Positions 15,570 through 23,927 of a stretch of DNA of 56,374 nucleotides are shown here, piece by piece. Numbering within the stretch: the first letter of the stretch is position 1; every line of letters begins with the position of its first letter. The notes beneath the pieces are model-generated. The model saw only the letters and a program-made list of their open reading frames with translations, was not told where the DNA came from and ran no database searches. A program made the translations under genes and the position numbers. This stretch comes from Aneurinibacillus terranovensis DSM 18919 (lineage in GTDB: Bacteria; Bacillota; Bacilli; Aneurinibacillales; Aneurinibacillaceae), in contig NZ_AUMJ01000036.1 of assembly GCF_000430625.1 (NCBI RefSeq), forward strand, positions 1 to 56,374, in the 5' to 3' direction.

Positions 15570-16067
15570 ATAAACGCCCATTGGGGCGGAGGTGGTGAAT
15601 CGACGGAGTGAGAGCGTTTGTCATACATCTCTTTCTGTTGGCGATACAATTCGGAAATGACGAGCAGTTGCCGATACGGCAAGGAGTTCAATCGGCACAA
15701 TCCACTTTTCGATGCAAGCCTTTCAACAATGCGAAGATTACGTGAGACGTAGCGAAGTTGTTTTCCGATGGCTTGCGAATCAATTTGGCTCCGACTCGAC
15801 GTTTTTTAGCTACCTCAAGGTATTAGCCCCGCCATCATTCTCATCCGATGTCCCATCGGAACCGTTGATCGGTGGGTCATCAGGATCGTTCTTGTCCTGT
15901 TGTTGCTTTTGATACGACGCTTCTTCCTCCAAAATCCAGTCATTGATTTGCACGTCTTCATGAACTTCAATTTTATTGCAAAGTTGCTGAATCATTTGCT
16001 TTAAATACCGTTTTAGATAGCATCCCGTTAGTTCAGAATTTTTTTCATAGTAACCATTTGTTATCAA
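15570..16067 (-). pseudogene. IS5/IS1182-type transposase relic
   Basis: The minus strand holds pieces of one DDE transposase in different frames. One runs from 16067 to 15810 (QMIQQLCNKIEVHEDVQIND and onward, ending GGANTLR-stop). Another gives QLRYVSRNLRIVERLASKSG and then LLVISELYRQQKEMYDKRSH (about 15740 down to 15600), a pattern found in the middle of IS5/IS1182-type transposases. At least two frameshifts separate them and both termini are missing. It fills the 660-base gap between the YbaK chimera and the Wadjet operon. Confidence 0.6.
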
Positions 16068-16185
16068 TAAGATTCCACTATGTATTCGTGTATTTCCTCA
16101 ATCACGGCACATCATTCCTCTTCCCACTTCTCTCCCTATAACGATTCTAATATTTACATTCCCCATAACCCGACCATTTTGCTAC

Positions 16186-16191
16186 TATAAT
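16186..16191 (+). promoter_or_regulatory. -10 element for the Wadjet operon
   Basis: TATAAT in CTACTATAATAG, 30 bases before the jetD start region. The -35 position 17 bases upstream (about 16163-16168) is not a good match. This gap (16068-16214) holds no gene. Confidence 0.45.
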
Positions 16192-16220
16192 AGATAATAA
16201 AATAAAAAAGAGGAATGGAT

Positions 16221-17759
16221 ATGCTTGCTCCGTCTATTATCACCTACATAGAAACATTTATTTTAAAAAGTGCCGAACAGCTTGAGCTAACCAATAAATC
16301 AAATCCCGGGTCTCCCTTTATAGATGTAAATATCATCAAACGAACAGAACGAACGTATCGGGTCGTAGGAGTGCTCACATTGGCTTCCAATGTCTGTAAT
16401 GATGCCTCTGCTGACAGCTCTACTAGCTCTACTGACGTCTCTACTAATCAAGAAGAATCTCCCGACGAGGAATTAACGAACATCAATTTTATGCCAAGAA
16501 AGAAAGTAAAATTGGATGACCGTCATCCGACCACACTGCGGTGGTTGGAGAAAGGCTGGATTATCAAAGAAGTTCGCTTTAAAAAGGACGAGAAAACGAT
16601 CGATTCTATGCATTATCGAATGGGGTATCGTTTGCACAAATATCAGGCAGATCAAGTTCAGCAAAAGAAAGACGCGCTCGCGCAAGAGTTTCAGACCTGG
16701 AAAAAGAGAGCAGCATTGCTGGAATGCACCTGGCAAATCGAGCAATCCGAGCAGCAGCCTGAGCAACCCGAGCAGCAGCCTGAGCAACCCGAGCAATCTG
16801 AGCAAATTAAACAACCTGACCAAATTGAGCAACCTGAGCAGCAAATGTCACACACGCGCCAAAAAGGCGTTCAATCTTTGCTAAACATGATAAACGAAAC
16901 CTATTGGGAAGACCTTCATGAACTGGAGGTTTCGCCGCTTTTCCCATCAAAGTGGCCCATGCAGAAACGGCTGAAATTCCTTCATTTTGTGTTAGCTTTC
17001 TTACAGTTGTGCGTTACAAAAACGGATTTTGACTGGAAGGAGATCGGAGCGAGTTATTATAAGAAAATAGGAGGGTCGAAGGAATTTGATTTGAACAAAG
17101 AAGAGTTTATCGCCTGGCTGGAGGATTGGGCGCAATGTCCGGCGGCTTTGCTTGGCCTTACCAGTCTGGGCAAGATTACGCCACTCTATTTTTCCGGGGA
17201 GATTGCCGGTCGGTTTTCGACCTACCATTTTGGCCCTGTCCATGCGTTGACCGATTTATCGATTTCTGAAGATGACTATTCAACGACAGCAGCGACACTC
17301 TGGCTCGTGGAAAATCGAGCGGTTTTGACTCGAATGGCTGCCGAAAAAGACTTTATGAAAAAAACGAATTCACTTGTCGTGTGTGTCGATGGACATCTCA
17401 GAACCTCGCATAAGCAGTGCATTGGCCAGCTCTTAAAAAATAGTTCACTGAAAAATCATTCACTCCGGCAAGTCATCATTTGGACGGATTACGACCCGGA
17501 CGGTCTGCAAATCGCAAAAGAATTATATTTGGCGATTTCACAAGCGGTTCCACAAGCTGTTTCACAAGCGATTTCACAAGCGGCTTCACCATATGGCATC
17601 CCCATCCTTACCCTTAAATGGATTACCCATGACCATGAAGTGATCGCAAACTGGCAGCACTACGAGGATTATATGATAGCATTCCTAAAACATCAAAAAG
17701 CGGAACAGGAACAAGTCGTAGGGGGTGTGGAAGATTGGAAAAAGTGGATCGGCCGTTAA
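16221..17759 (+). CDS. jetD: Wadjet JetD, TOPRIM-type nuclease subunit
   Basis: About 512 residues. The C-terminal half is the JetD (DUF2220) TOPRIM domain: E366 in LWLVENRAVL is the expected TOPRIM glutamate, and D425-Y-D427-P-D429-G is the D-x-D-x-D metal motif. JetD cuts closed-circular plasmid DNA once the JetABC motor has processed it. It is longer than typical JetD proteins (about 350-400), partly through a low-complexity E/Q/P linker near residues 178-210 encoded by tandem repeats (16749-16840), and a second Q-A-V/I-S repeat at about 442-458, right after the metal motif. AGAGGAATGG suits the ATG at 16221, though an in-frame ATG at 16215 exists. It overlaps jetA by 25 bases. It leads the operon here, unlike the canonical A-B-C-D order. 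Confidence 0.87.
   Translation: MLAPSIITYIETFILKSAEQLELTNKSNPGSPFIDVNIIKRTERTYRVVGVLTLASNVCNDASADSSTSSTDVSTNQEESPDEELTNINFMPRKKVKLDDRHPTTLRWLEKGWIIKEVRFKKDEKTIDSMHYRMGYRLHKYQADQVQQKKDALAQEFQTWKKRAALLECTWQIEQSEQQPEQPEQQPEQPEQSEQIKQPDQIEQPEQQMSHTRQKGVQSLLNMINETYWEDLHELEVSPLFPSKWPMQKRLKFLHFVLAFLQLCVTKTDFDWKEIGASYYKKIGGSKEFDLNKEEFIAWLEDWAQCPAALLGLTSLGKITPLYFSGEIAGRFSTYHFGPVHALTDLSISEDDYSTTAATLWLVENRAVLTRMAAEKDFMKKTNSLVVCVDGHLRTSHKQCIGQLLKNSSLKNHSLRQVIIWTDYDPDGLQIAKELYLAISQAVPQAVSQAISQAASPYGIPILTLKWITHDHEVIANWQHYEDYMIAFLKHQKAEQEQVVGGVEDWKKWIGR
16749..16840 (+). repeat. In-frame tandem repeat encoding an E/Q/P linker in jetD
   Basis: Two perfect 21-base copies (16749-16769 and 16770-16790, unit beginning GAGCAGCAGCC) are followed by degenerate GAGCAA(CCC/TCT) units to about 16840. 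All are multiples of three, so copy-number change would lengthen or shorten the linker without a frameshift. The linker separates the N-terminal domain from the rest of JetD. Confidence 0.8.
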
Positions 17760-19150
17760 TATCCATTTTTCAAGCCGGTGAATCGGCTCCCGAGGTTCTG
17801 CAGTCGATGCGGGATATTGCGTCTTTATCGGGTGTTTTGAGCGATTTAGGTTCACAAAATGCCTTTCAATCACCGGCTGAAATTCTTCGCTTTCTGCGCA
17901 TCATTCAATTAATCAATGAAGAAGCGCTCGGTCTTGATGACCCGATTGAAAATGCCGAGACGGTTTATTATCGCTACCGAAACCGTTATCACGACCCGGA
18001 ACCGCCCTCTAAAAAGAAAGTTGAGCAAATCGTCAACGTCCTTATTAAGTACAATTGGATTTCCAAACAGTCGCGCCAGTTGAAGATGAGGGATGTCGGG
18101 AAACGGATGATGGATGCATTGATTCGACTGGCCAACGATTCCCTGGCCTATTATATGCATGATGATATCGGCCGCTCTCTTTTTCAGGCGAGGCGCGATG
18201 CCGAATTAAGTGAAGCGTACGATGACCATGGGATTTCCGGCGGAAATAAGATTGCCAGCATGATCCGCAATGTTGAAAATGCGATTCAATTAATCAAAGA
18301 GCGCGAGTTGGAAATGCTGGCGGATCGTAATGCGCTGCCGCAGCTCGAACTGATTCATCAATTAATGCAGGAGTTAGAAATGAAATTGCAGGAACGTTTT
18401 CGGCAGTTTCAAACGCTAGAAGACAGTTTAATTCTTACCGATCTCATGCAAAAAGGAACCGCCGTTCTGGCAGAAGGAACGAATGTAAGTCTTGGGATGA
18501 TCAATAAGTATTTGAAGTTTACTCATATGCAGAAAACCCCTTTATCCTCAACGATTCAGCCGGAAAAAGTCCGCGAGTTTATCATTCAGATGTTTGATCC
18601 GCCTCTTGATTCTGATGTCCCGAATGCTTATCAATTATTAAGTTTTATGGAACAGGGCCGGTACGAAGAGGAGGCAGTTGATGGGTTATGGATTCCGGTT
18701 AAATTTGCCGCCCCTCTTTCCGCGGCTGCAATAGAGGAAGCCGTACACTATCTGGAAACGTATGAGCCATTGATTGACCCCATTGATGAAACGGAAGAGG
18801 AAATCGTTTATTCATCAGAGGAAATTTCTCAAGATAAAATGGAAGAATTGCTGGGTGAATCGAACTGGCTGCTGACGAAAGCGATGATTGAAACGGAAGC
18901 GATTGAATCATTTTTAGACAAGCATGAAGAAGCGCCAATGGAACAAGTCGTTATTGAAGCCACTTCGGCTCAGTGGAGTGATGCCGTCAATGCACTCACG
19001 GCCATCTCCGCCTTGGTCGGCAATAAAAAAATTACGATAACAAAGCCGGAACAGAGAAAGGAAATACCGGCATACGAAAGAAAATGGGAGTGGATGAATC
19101 GTGAAGATCGATCCAGTATCATCCGGAAACGAACGAACCGAAGCGAGTAA
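17735..19150 (+). CDS. jetA: Wadjet JetA, MukF-like kleisin subunit (DUF5716 type)
   Basis: 471 residues, starting at TTG 17735 with GGGGGTG upstream, inside the end of jetD. The N-terminal part resembles a winged-helix/helical domain (IQLINEEALGLDDPIENAET, KKVEQIVNVLIKYNWIS), followed by long helices (about 180-240) and an acidic C-terminal region ending in a basic tail. In Wadjet, JetA is the kleisin that links the JetC heads and recruits JetB. The family call rests on position, size, helical make-up and resemblance to JetA-family (DUF5716) proteins as I remember them; there is no short diagnostic motif. It overlaps jetB by 50 bases, so all four genes are translated as one unit. Confidence 0.82.
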   Translation: MEKVDRPLISIFQAGESAPEVLQSMRDIASLSGVLSDLGSQNAFQSPAEILRFLRIIQLINEEALGLDDPIENAETVYYRYRNRYHDPEPPSKKKVEQIVNVLIKYNWISKQSRQLKMRDVGKRMMDALIRLANDSLAYYMHDDIGRSLFQARRDAELSEAYDDHGISGGNKIASMIRNVENAIQLIKERELEMLADRNALPQLELIHQLMQELEMKLQERFRQFQTLEDSLILTDLMQKGTAVLAEGTNVSLGMINKYLKFTHMQKTPLSSTIQPEKVREFIIQMFDPPLDSDVPNAYQLLSFMEQGRYEEEAVDGLWIPVKFAAPLSAAAIEEAVHYLETYEPLIDPIDETEEEIVYSSEEISQDKMEELLGESNWLLTKAMIETEAIESFLDKHEEAPMEQVVIEATSAQWSDAVNALTAISALVGNKKITITKPEQRKEIPAYERKWEWMNREDRSSIIRKRTNRSE

Positions 19151-19853
19151 GCAGGATGCAAGTAAGCAGGATCCTATGGGGGACCCGCAAAACGAAGAGG
19201 TCAATGTCAATCCATTAAATGTGATGCAGTCACTAAAAGGCATCTTATCAGAGGAAGAGGAGGTAACGTTTATGAACATTCTTTTCTCGTCCTCTGCTTC
19301 CATACGGTCAGGAAACTTTGGCCTTTCCAGAAAAGAGGTGGAAAAACAGCTTCATATCCAGGCCAATGATGAGAAATTTTACTCTTTCTTAACGCGGATC
19401 AATCAAGCGGTTAGCCGCTATTTTCAAGTGATTTATGATGAACGGCGCGATCAGGTCATCGCGTTAATGAGAGTGCCGGCACGGGCCGCCCGCAACACGT
19501 TAACCAAAGAAAGTCTTTCGATTCTTTTGTACATGTTTTATCAGCAGGAAGTATTGCAGCACGAATTTACCCTTTTTGAACAACTGCTGAATGCGTTTGG
19601 ACACGAAACGACGAAAGCCAATCAACGCATTTTAATGAACATCGACCCGCTCAAAAAAATTGGTGCCATTGAAGAATATGATACAAATTCACCAGAAAAA
19701 GCCTACCGGTTGACGGCCATTGGCGTTCATATGTTTTCGGATTCTTTTTTGCGGCGTGCAACGGAATTCAGCCAATCGAATCAATTAAATAAAGAAGAGG
19801 TTTTGAAATTTTTCAGGCGTTATAACCTTTATCAGAAAGGGGAAAACGAATGA
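19101..19853 (+). CDS. jetB: Wadjet JetB, MukE-like subunit (DUF6063 type)
   Basis: 250 residues. The start is a GTG at 19101 inside the end of jetA, preceded by GGGAGTGG. After a polar, low-complexity leader of about 35 residues (EASKQDASKQDPMGD) come helical/winged-helix parts (EVTFMNILFSSSASIRSGNF, LSRKEVEKQLHIQAND) and a C-terminal helical region. MukE-like subunits bind the kleisin as dimers and help load the SMC on DNA. The stop overlaps the jetC start as ATGA. The leader contains duplicated ASKQD units. An internal ATG start near 19222 would remove most of the leader, so the start is less sure than the gene. Confidence 0.8.
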   Translation: MKIDPVSSGNERTEASKQDASKQDPMGDPQNEEVNVNPLNVMQSLKGILSEEEEVTFMNILFSSSASIRSGNFGLSRKEVEKQLHIQANDEKFYSFLTRINQAVSRYFQVIYDERRDQVIALMRVPARAARNTLTKESLSILLYMFYQQEVLQHEFTLFEQLLNAFGHETTKANQRILMNIDPLKKIGAIEEYDTNSPEKAYRLTAIGVHMFSDSFLRRATEFSQSNQLNKEEVLKFFRRYNLYQKGENE

Positions 19854-22800
19854 TTCCGTGGAGGCTTACTTTCTCAGGGATTCGCGATTATCCCCCTACC
19901 TTATTAGATTTGTCCGGAATCGACAACCATGTGATGATCACCGGACCAAATGGGGCCGGGAAATCGACCATTACATTTTGCATGGGGGCTGTCTTATATT
20001 CCGCAAAAGTGGATGTCGAGGGCTTAAGATCCCGCAATTTACCGGCGGATCAAACGTGGAAAGCAAGAATCTCATTTCTTTTTAAGAATGACGGGTTGAT
20101 GAAAATTGATGCTCCGGCGTTTATTGAGTTTACATTAAACATGGTCCAGGATCCCGGGCAACCGCTGAAAAAAGAGTTTTCGATTTCAACCGGTGAACAA
20201 ATCGATCAATGGGAAGAGACGGTCACGTATACGTCAGGCGATCGCTATTACAATTTTTCCGCTTACAAAAAAGATTTACAGTATAAATACAAAATTGATC
20301 CGGACCTTTTCTATCTGATTTGGTATCAGCAAGAAGTGAATCAGTTTGCGGTCATGCACCCGGAGGAACGTTTCCGCATTTTCAGTGAAATGCACGGCAT
20401 TGACAAAGTCCAGCGAGACTGGGAAGAAAGCATAGAAAAAATGAAAGACACACAAGAAACACTCCGGGTTGCCGAATCGAACGTGAAATACATGAAATCG
20501 GAGCTATCAATGAAAAAGGCGGCATTAGACCGCTTTTTGGATAATCAAAAACGGCTGCATGAAGGGGGAGAACTTTATATTGAATCTTTGCTGCGGTTAG
20601 AGGTTCACTTTAAAAAGGAAAAAGAGAGAATAGAAGACATTGTGGAGCAGCTGGCAGAGGAAATTGAAGAGGCAAAAGACGAGCTGGCGTTAAAAAAGGG
20701 GCTAAAAGAGAAATCAGAGGAATTAGTAGAAACACTGAAGAGTAAGCAGGAACAACTGGGTGCACAGATTGAAGAGGAACAACGGAATATGGAAAACATC
20801 AGCCGATGTATCGAGCATATCGAAACACGGATTGAAGTACTTGAGAAAGAATTAGAGACGATTACGTTAAGAAAAAATCAACTGACAAGAACAGAGGAAG
20901 AAGTTAAAGCTGAGCTGCACAAGCTTTTGGATGAACAGGTGAAAACGAACGGTGAATTTGAACGCACCCAATCTTTATTGGATGGGCGAAACGAAGCCTG
21001 GCAGGAAAAAGTAAAACTCATTGCGGGAATCAACGAGAAAGTGGCAGCTGATAAAAAATTAGAAGCGGACCATCTTGAAAGATTGCGCCAATATAAAAGT
21101 AGCCATGCTGTGCAAGAAAAGATCAATACACTTGATGAAAGAATCGCAGAGAATAAAGATGCAAAAAGTAATTTGTCCCGTAAATGGCAAGAGTTAAAAG
21201 AAGAACTCGTTTTGCTTGAAGAAGAGCGTGATTGGTCGGCCCGTCAAGTCGAGTCGATGAAATTTTTCCGTTCACAACAAATAAAAGCCTATCCTCTCCG
21301 TGAATTAATTGAGCTTGACGAGACAGCCCGGTTAAGAGATGAACAGTTGTTTAATGCGATCAAATATACGATCTTTTTTAACGGAACATATGTGAATCCA
21401 CCGAACGATTTGTACCATGTCCCTCTGATGAAGGTCGTTCCGGACCGGTCGATTACGACATTGCAGGCCCTTCATTTACGGGTGAAGGAAGGGCTTCGTG
21501 AAGAAGAACTCGCCCACGCGATCAAAGCACTCTGGTGGGTAGAACAATTTTTCAAAGGCGGGGTCTTTTCCATTAAAAATGGAACATTAATCGATCCGAT
21601 CGGCATTCGCGGGCCGCAAGAAAAAGACAGGTTTATTTTGAGTGTAAAGGCATTAAGGGCCCGGAAACAGGACGTGGTGCAGCAAATCGACATGCTCGCT
21701 CAGGGACTTTCCGAATTAGACCGGCAGATCCAGGCGGATACAAAGACCTTACAGGAGCTGAATAGTATTATTCATCAAGTTCGGGAATCGGAAGCGTTCA
21801 TGACGAATGAACATGAGCGGGTGCTTCGGAAAAAGAAATTGGAAGAAGAAATGGCCAACGAGGAAAAAATCAAACATGAAATAAAACAGTTGGAAACAGA
21901 AAAAGACCGATTCATGCGTCTGCAAGTTGAGCAAGAAAGCTTTGAAAAAGAATTGCGCGAAGAAGAGGCTGTATACGAAGAGCTTGGTAAGATGAAAGAT
22001 AAATATGAAGAATTGAACGAGCAGCGGAAGCAGTTGGCGCTGCAAAAAGACCATTTAAGAGAACACAAAAGTAAGCTTTCATCCCTTGAGGAAGAACTCG
22101 ACCGACTGGAACGGAATATCAGCCGGACCGAGCGGGACATCAGAAATGTAGTGAATGTGCTGGAAGATGGTGAATATGACCTTTCCTCTAAAATAAGACA
22201 GAAGGACAACTATATGGACCAAATCGAAACAACAAAGGAAGAACTTGTGCAAGTGATTAAAGAATTGGCCGACTTGCAGAACATCATCCCTGACATTTAT
22301 TCCGAAGTCGTAGCGAATGTTTCTGCAGCGAATGCTTCTGTAGTGAGTGTTTCTTTAGAAAAAACGACTTCGGTCAATCAGTTGAAGAGAGATCGTGAAA
22401 ATGGCCGGGTGATGTTGCACCAGGCCAGGACTGAGCATGACATTGACCCGGCCGCACCGGAAAATTACGAGACCGTTAAACAGGAATATGAACGCCTTGA
22501 GGACGAATATAAACGGACAACCATTCTGCTGGAACAAGATAGGGAACGCACGGAACAACTGAAAGATAAGCTGGAAACGACGATTAACATGCGTGTCCTC
22601 GAGTTACAGCAGCGGTTTAAGTCTTATATGAGCGATTTTCAATTTGAAGGGGATATTAGCTGGGAATCGTACGAAGATCGGCGCCAGCGAACCCATTTTA
22701 CCTTGTATATTAAAGCCCGCAAAGAAGGCCACCGCGGTTCTATGGAAGATGTCAGTATAAAAGCACGTGGCGGAAAAGTCGGAAAAGGTGTGTCCGGCGG

Positions 22801-23083
22801 TGAAGAGTCGCTCAGCTCGCTCCTATTTGCCCTGGCACTGTTGCAGAATCTTCAAACCGCACCGGGATTCATTGTTCTTGATGAATTTGACAGCGCTCTC
22901 GACGAACACCGTAAAGTAAAAGTGTTTGATTTGTATGTACAAGAACTAAAACGAAAACTGATTATTTTAACTCCGAAGTCGCATGAAGAAACGTATTTGA
23001 ACCGGTTTACGAAAGCATTTGTCGTTCAACACGATCCTACCATTCCGAAAAGTAAAGTTGTGGGGATCGTGAAGGTGGATTAA
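19850..23083 (+). CDS. jetC: Wadjet JetC, MukB/SMC-like ATPase
   Basis: 1077 residues in the SMC layout. The N-terminal head has Walker A GPNGAGKST (residues 32-40). Two long coiled-coil arms (about 190-500 and 640-900) flank a hinge region near 500-640 (RSQQIKAYPLRELIELDE to LRARKQDVV). The C-terminal head has the ABC signature VSGGEESLSSLL (about 981-992) and Walker B FIVLDEFDSALDEH (about 1007-1020). This is the motor that extrudes DNA loops on plasmids in the Wadjet complex. The length agrees with JetC proteins of about 1100 residues. The ATG overlaps the jetB stop by four bases. All ATPase motifs are intact, so the system should be active. Confidence 0.92.
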   Translation: MIPWRLTFSGIRDYPPTLLDLSGIDNHVMITGPNGAGKSTITFCMGAVLYSAKVDVEGLRSRNLPADQTWKARISFLFKNDGLMKIDAPAFIEFTLNMVQDPGQPLKKEFSISTGEQIDQWEETVTYTSGDRYYNFSAYKKDLQYKYKIDPDLFYLIWYQQEVNQFAVMHPEERFRIFSEMHGIDKVQRDWEESIEKMKDTQETLRVAESNVKYMKSELSMKKAALDRFLDNQKRLHEGGELYIESLLRLEVHFKKEKERIEDIVEQLAEEIEEAKDELALKKGLKEKSEELVETLKSKQEQLGAQIEEEQRNMENISRCIEHIETRIEVLEKELETITLRKNQLTRTEEEVKAELHKLLDEQVKTNGEFERTQSLLDGRNEAWQEKVKLIAGINEKVAADKKLEADHLERLRQYKSSHAVQEKINTLDERIAENKDAKSNLSRKWQELKEELVLLEEERDWSARQVESMKFFRSQQIKAYPLRELIELDETARLRDEQLFNAIKYTIFFNGTYVNPPNDLYHVPLMKVVPDRSITTLQALHLRVKEGLREEELAHAIKALWWVEQFFKGGVFSIKNGTLIDPIGIRGPQEKDRFILSVKALRARKQDVVQQIDMLAQGLSELDRQIQADTKTLQELNSIIHQVRESEAFMTNEHERVLRKKKLEEEMANEEKIKHEIKQLETEKDRFMRLQVEQESFEKELREEEAVYEELGKMKDKYEELNEQRKQLALQKDHLREHKSKLSSLEEELDRLERNISRTERDIRNVVNVLEDGEYDLSSKIRQKDNYMDQIETTKEELVQVIKELADLQNIIPDIYSEVVANVSAANASVVSVSLEKTTSVNQLKRDRENGRVMLHQARTEHDIDPAAPENYETVKQEYERLEDEYKRTTILLEQDRERTEQLKDKLETTINMRVLELQQRFKSYMSDFQFEGDISWESYEDRRQRTHFTLYIKARKEGHRGSMEDVSIKARGGKVGKGVSGGEESLSSLLFALALLQNLQTAPGFIVLDEFDSALDEHRKVKVFDLYVQELKRKLIILTPKSHEETYLNRFTKAFVVQHDPTIPKSKVVGIVKVD

Positions 23084-23212
23084 TACCTTTTCTAGTCTTA
23101 TATTCTAATGATCCCATTATTGTTAGGATCTCAATCCAGATATACACAGGCGGCATGAGGAATTGGCAGAAATGGAAGTGGTGTTAATTAACAGCTACGC
23201 AAAACAGTCTGT

Positions 23213-23242
23213 TTGATTTTGTGGGTATAACTGGTGTATAAT
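23213..23242 (+). promoter_or_regulatory. Promoter of the putative antitoxin RNA
   Basis: TTGATT (23213-23218), an 18-base spacer, and TATAAT (23237-23242). It drives a short transcript starting near 23249 and converging on the small toxin gene. Confidence 0.6.
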
Positions 23243-23248
23243 GGATAA

Positions 23249-23387
23249 TAATAAGATAGACCGAAGATGTTTGTTGGTAGCATCTCCGATCAAGCAACGG
23301 TCGCCCTTCATAGGGGATAGGCTATCCGAACAAAAGGAAAATAAGCTCCCAAAGTCGGCTAAAACTCATGGGGGCTTATTTTTTTGT
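23249..23387 (+). ncRNA. Putative type I antitoxin RNA converging on the holin-like toxin gene
   Basis: About 140 bases between a good promoter and a strong terminator (AATAAGCTCCC, 23340-23350, pairing with GGGGGCTTATT, 23370-23380, then T's). No reading frame is visible. The terminator overlaps the last codons and stop (23376-23378) of the small hydrophobic protein encoded on the other strand. This tail-to-tail overlap is the layout of the Bacillus type I systems txpA/RatA and bsrG/SR4, in which the antisense RNA blocks translation or triggers decay of the toxin message. A stem is possible near 23268-23292 (GATG/CATC). The hairpin can work as a terminator in both directions. Confidence 0.6.
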
Positions 23388-23474
23388 ATTGATTAAAACA
23401 ACAATCAGGGAGAGTAGGGACAGTATGGTAGCTATGCTACTATTAATTAACACCAACGCCTGAAATGTTGTCAT
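23376..23474 (-). CDS. Holin-like type I toxin, 32 aa
   Basis: 32 residues: MTTFQALVLINSSIATILSL followed by LSLIVVLINTKK. A single membrane-spanning helix with an F-x-A-L start and a two-lysine tail is the pattern of the 'putative holin-like toxin' family of Firmicutes type I systems, which insert in the membrane and stop growth. The ATG at 23474 has a very strong ribosome site (AAAGGGGGTGA), and no other start fits, although the frame is open upstream to 23606. The 3' end is overlapped by the terminator of a convergent RNA. It lies beside the Wadjet operon, where an addiction module would help hold the island. The antisense relation is seen in the sequence; the toxicity is inferred from family resemblance. 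Confidence 0.7.
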   Translation of the reverse strand: MTTFQALVLINSSIATILSLLSLIVVLINTKK

Positions 23475-23547
23475 ATTTAGCTCACCCCCTTTCGAGGGAG
23501 TAAGCCTAAACCACCCATGAGAGCCTATTCCGTTGTAAGATAATATA

Positions 23548-23569
23548 CCATATTTTAGCGTAAATATGG
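23548..23569. promoter_or_regulatory. Palindrome in the toxin promoter/leader region
   Basis: CCATATTT-TAGCGT-AAATATGG, perfect 8-bp arms, 74 bases before the toxin start. On the minus strand it is directly followed by GGTATATTATCTT, which includes a -10-like TATATT/TATTAT. It could be an operator over the toxin promoter or a 5' hairpin. Confidence 0.45.
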
Positions 23570-23659
23570 AATTACTTTCCTTTTCAAGCATCTCTCTTAA
23601 TTCCACAAACCTCGATTTCTCTTATTGAACTCAGAATTGGGTTTTTTGTATATTCATAG

Positions 23660-23785
23660 TCCATGTCGACTGTTGACACGTTCCACTGCTGTTCGTTTGT
23701 CGTACTCTTTTTCCCACTTGTAGCTGGACCGGTCGATGTGATAACAGTCATATGATTGGTCACGAATATTCTTGTTTCAACTGTG
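23660..23785 (-). pseudogene. DDE transposase fragment
   Basis: On the minus strand one frame reads RDQSYDCYHIDRSSYKWEKE, then YDKRTAVERVNSRHG. 'Y-x-x-R-T-x-V-E-R-x-N-x-R' is a hallmark near the C-terminus of IS4/IS5-type DDE transposases. Nothing else of the gene remains. The rest of the gap 23475-23925 holds only the toxin leader and a terminator. Confidence 0.6.
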
Positions 23786-23896
23786 AATATGCATGAAAAC
23801 TAACGACAGGCGACGTTATGTTCAAGGGGTATAATTGAAGCGAGGGATCATCGGATCGTCCGAGAAGTTTAGAAAAATTCGATGTTTCTTATTCGG

Positions 23897-23927
23897 AAAA
23901 AAATGAGAGGGCCCTCAGCACCCTCTC
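23897..23927 (-). terminator. Terminator of the SEC-C/SNF2 unit
   Basis: GAGAGGG (23905-23911) pairs with CCCTCTC (23921-23927) around GCCCTCAGCA-like loop sequence. Read on the minus strand, seven T's follow (complement of 23897-23903). It overlaps the stop codon of the helicase gene. Confidence 0.8.

Noticed and set aside
16749-16840. Tandem repeats considered as a CRISPR-like array
   Set aside because: Units are 21 bases, directly adjacent without spacers, and in frame with the coding sequence. No CRISPR array was seen in the window.
16473-16844. Leucine-rich antisense frame in jetD
   Set aside because: The LLRLL pattern is the complement of the E/Q/P repeat and not a protein of its own.
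21749-22209. Antisense frames rich in S, F and R within jetC
   Set aside because: They mirror the coiled-coil codons (GAA, AAA) of jetC and carry no start signals.
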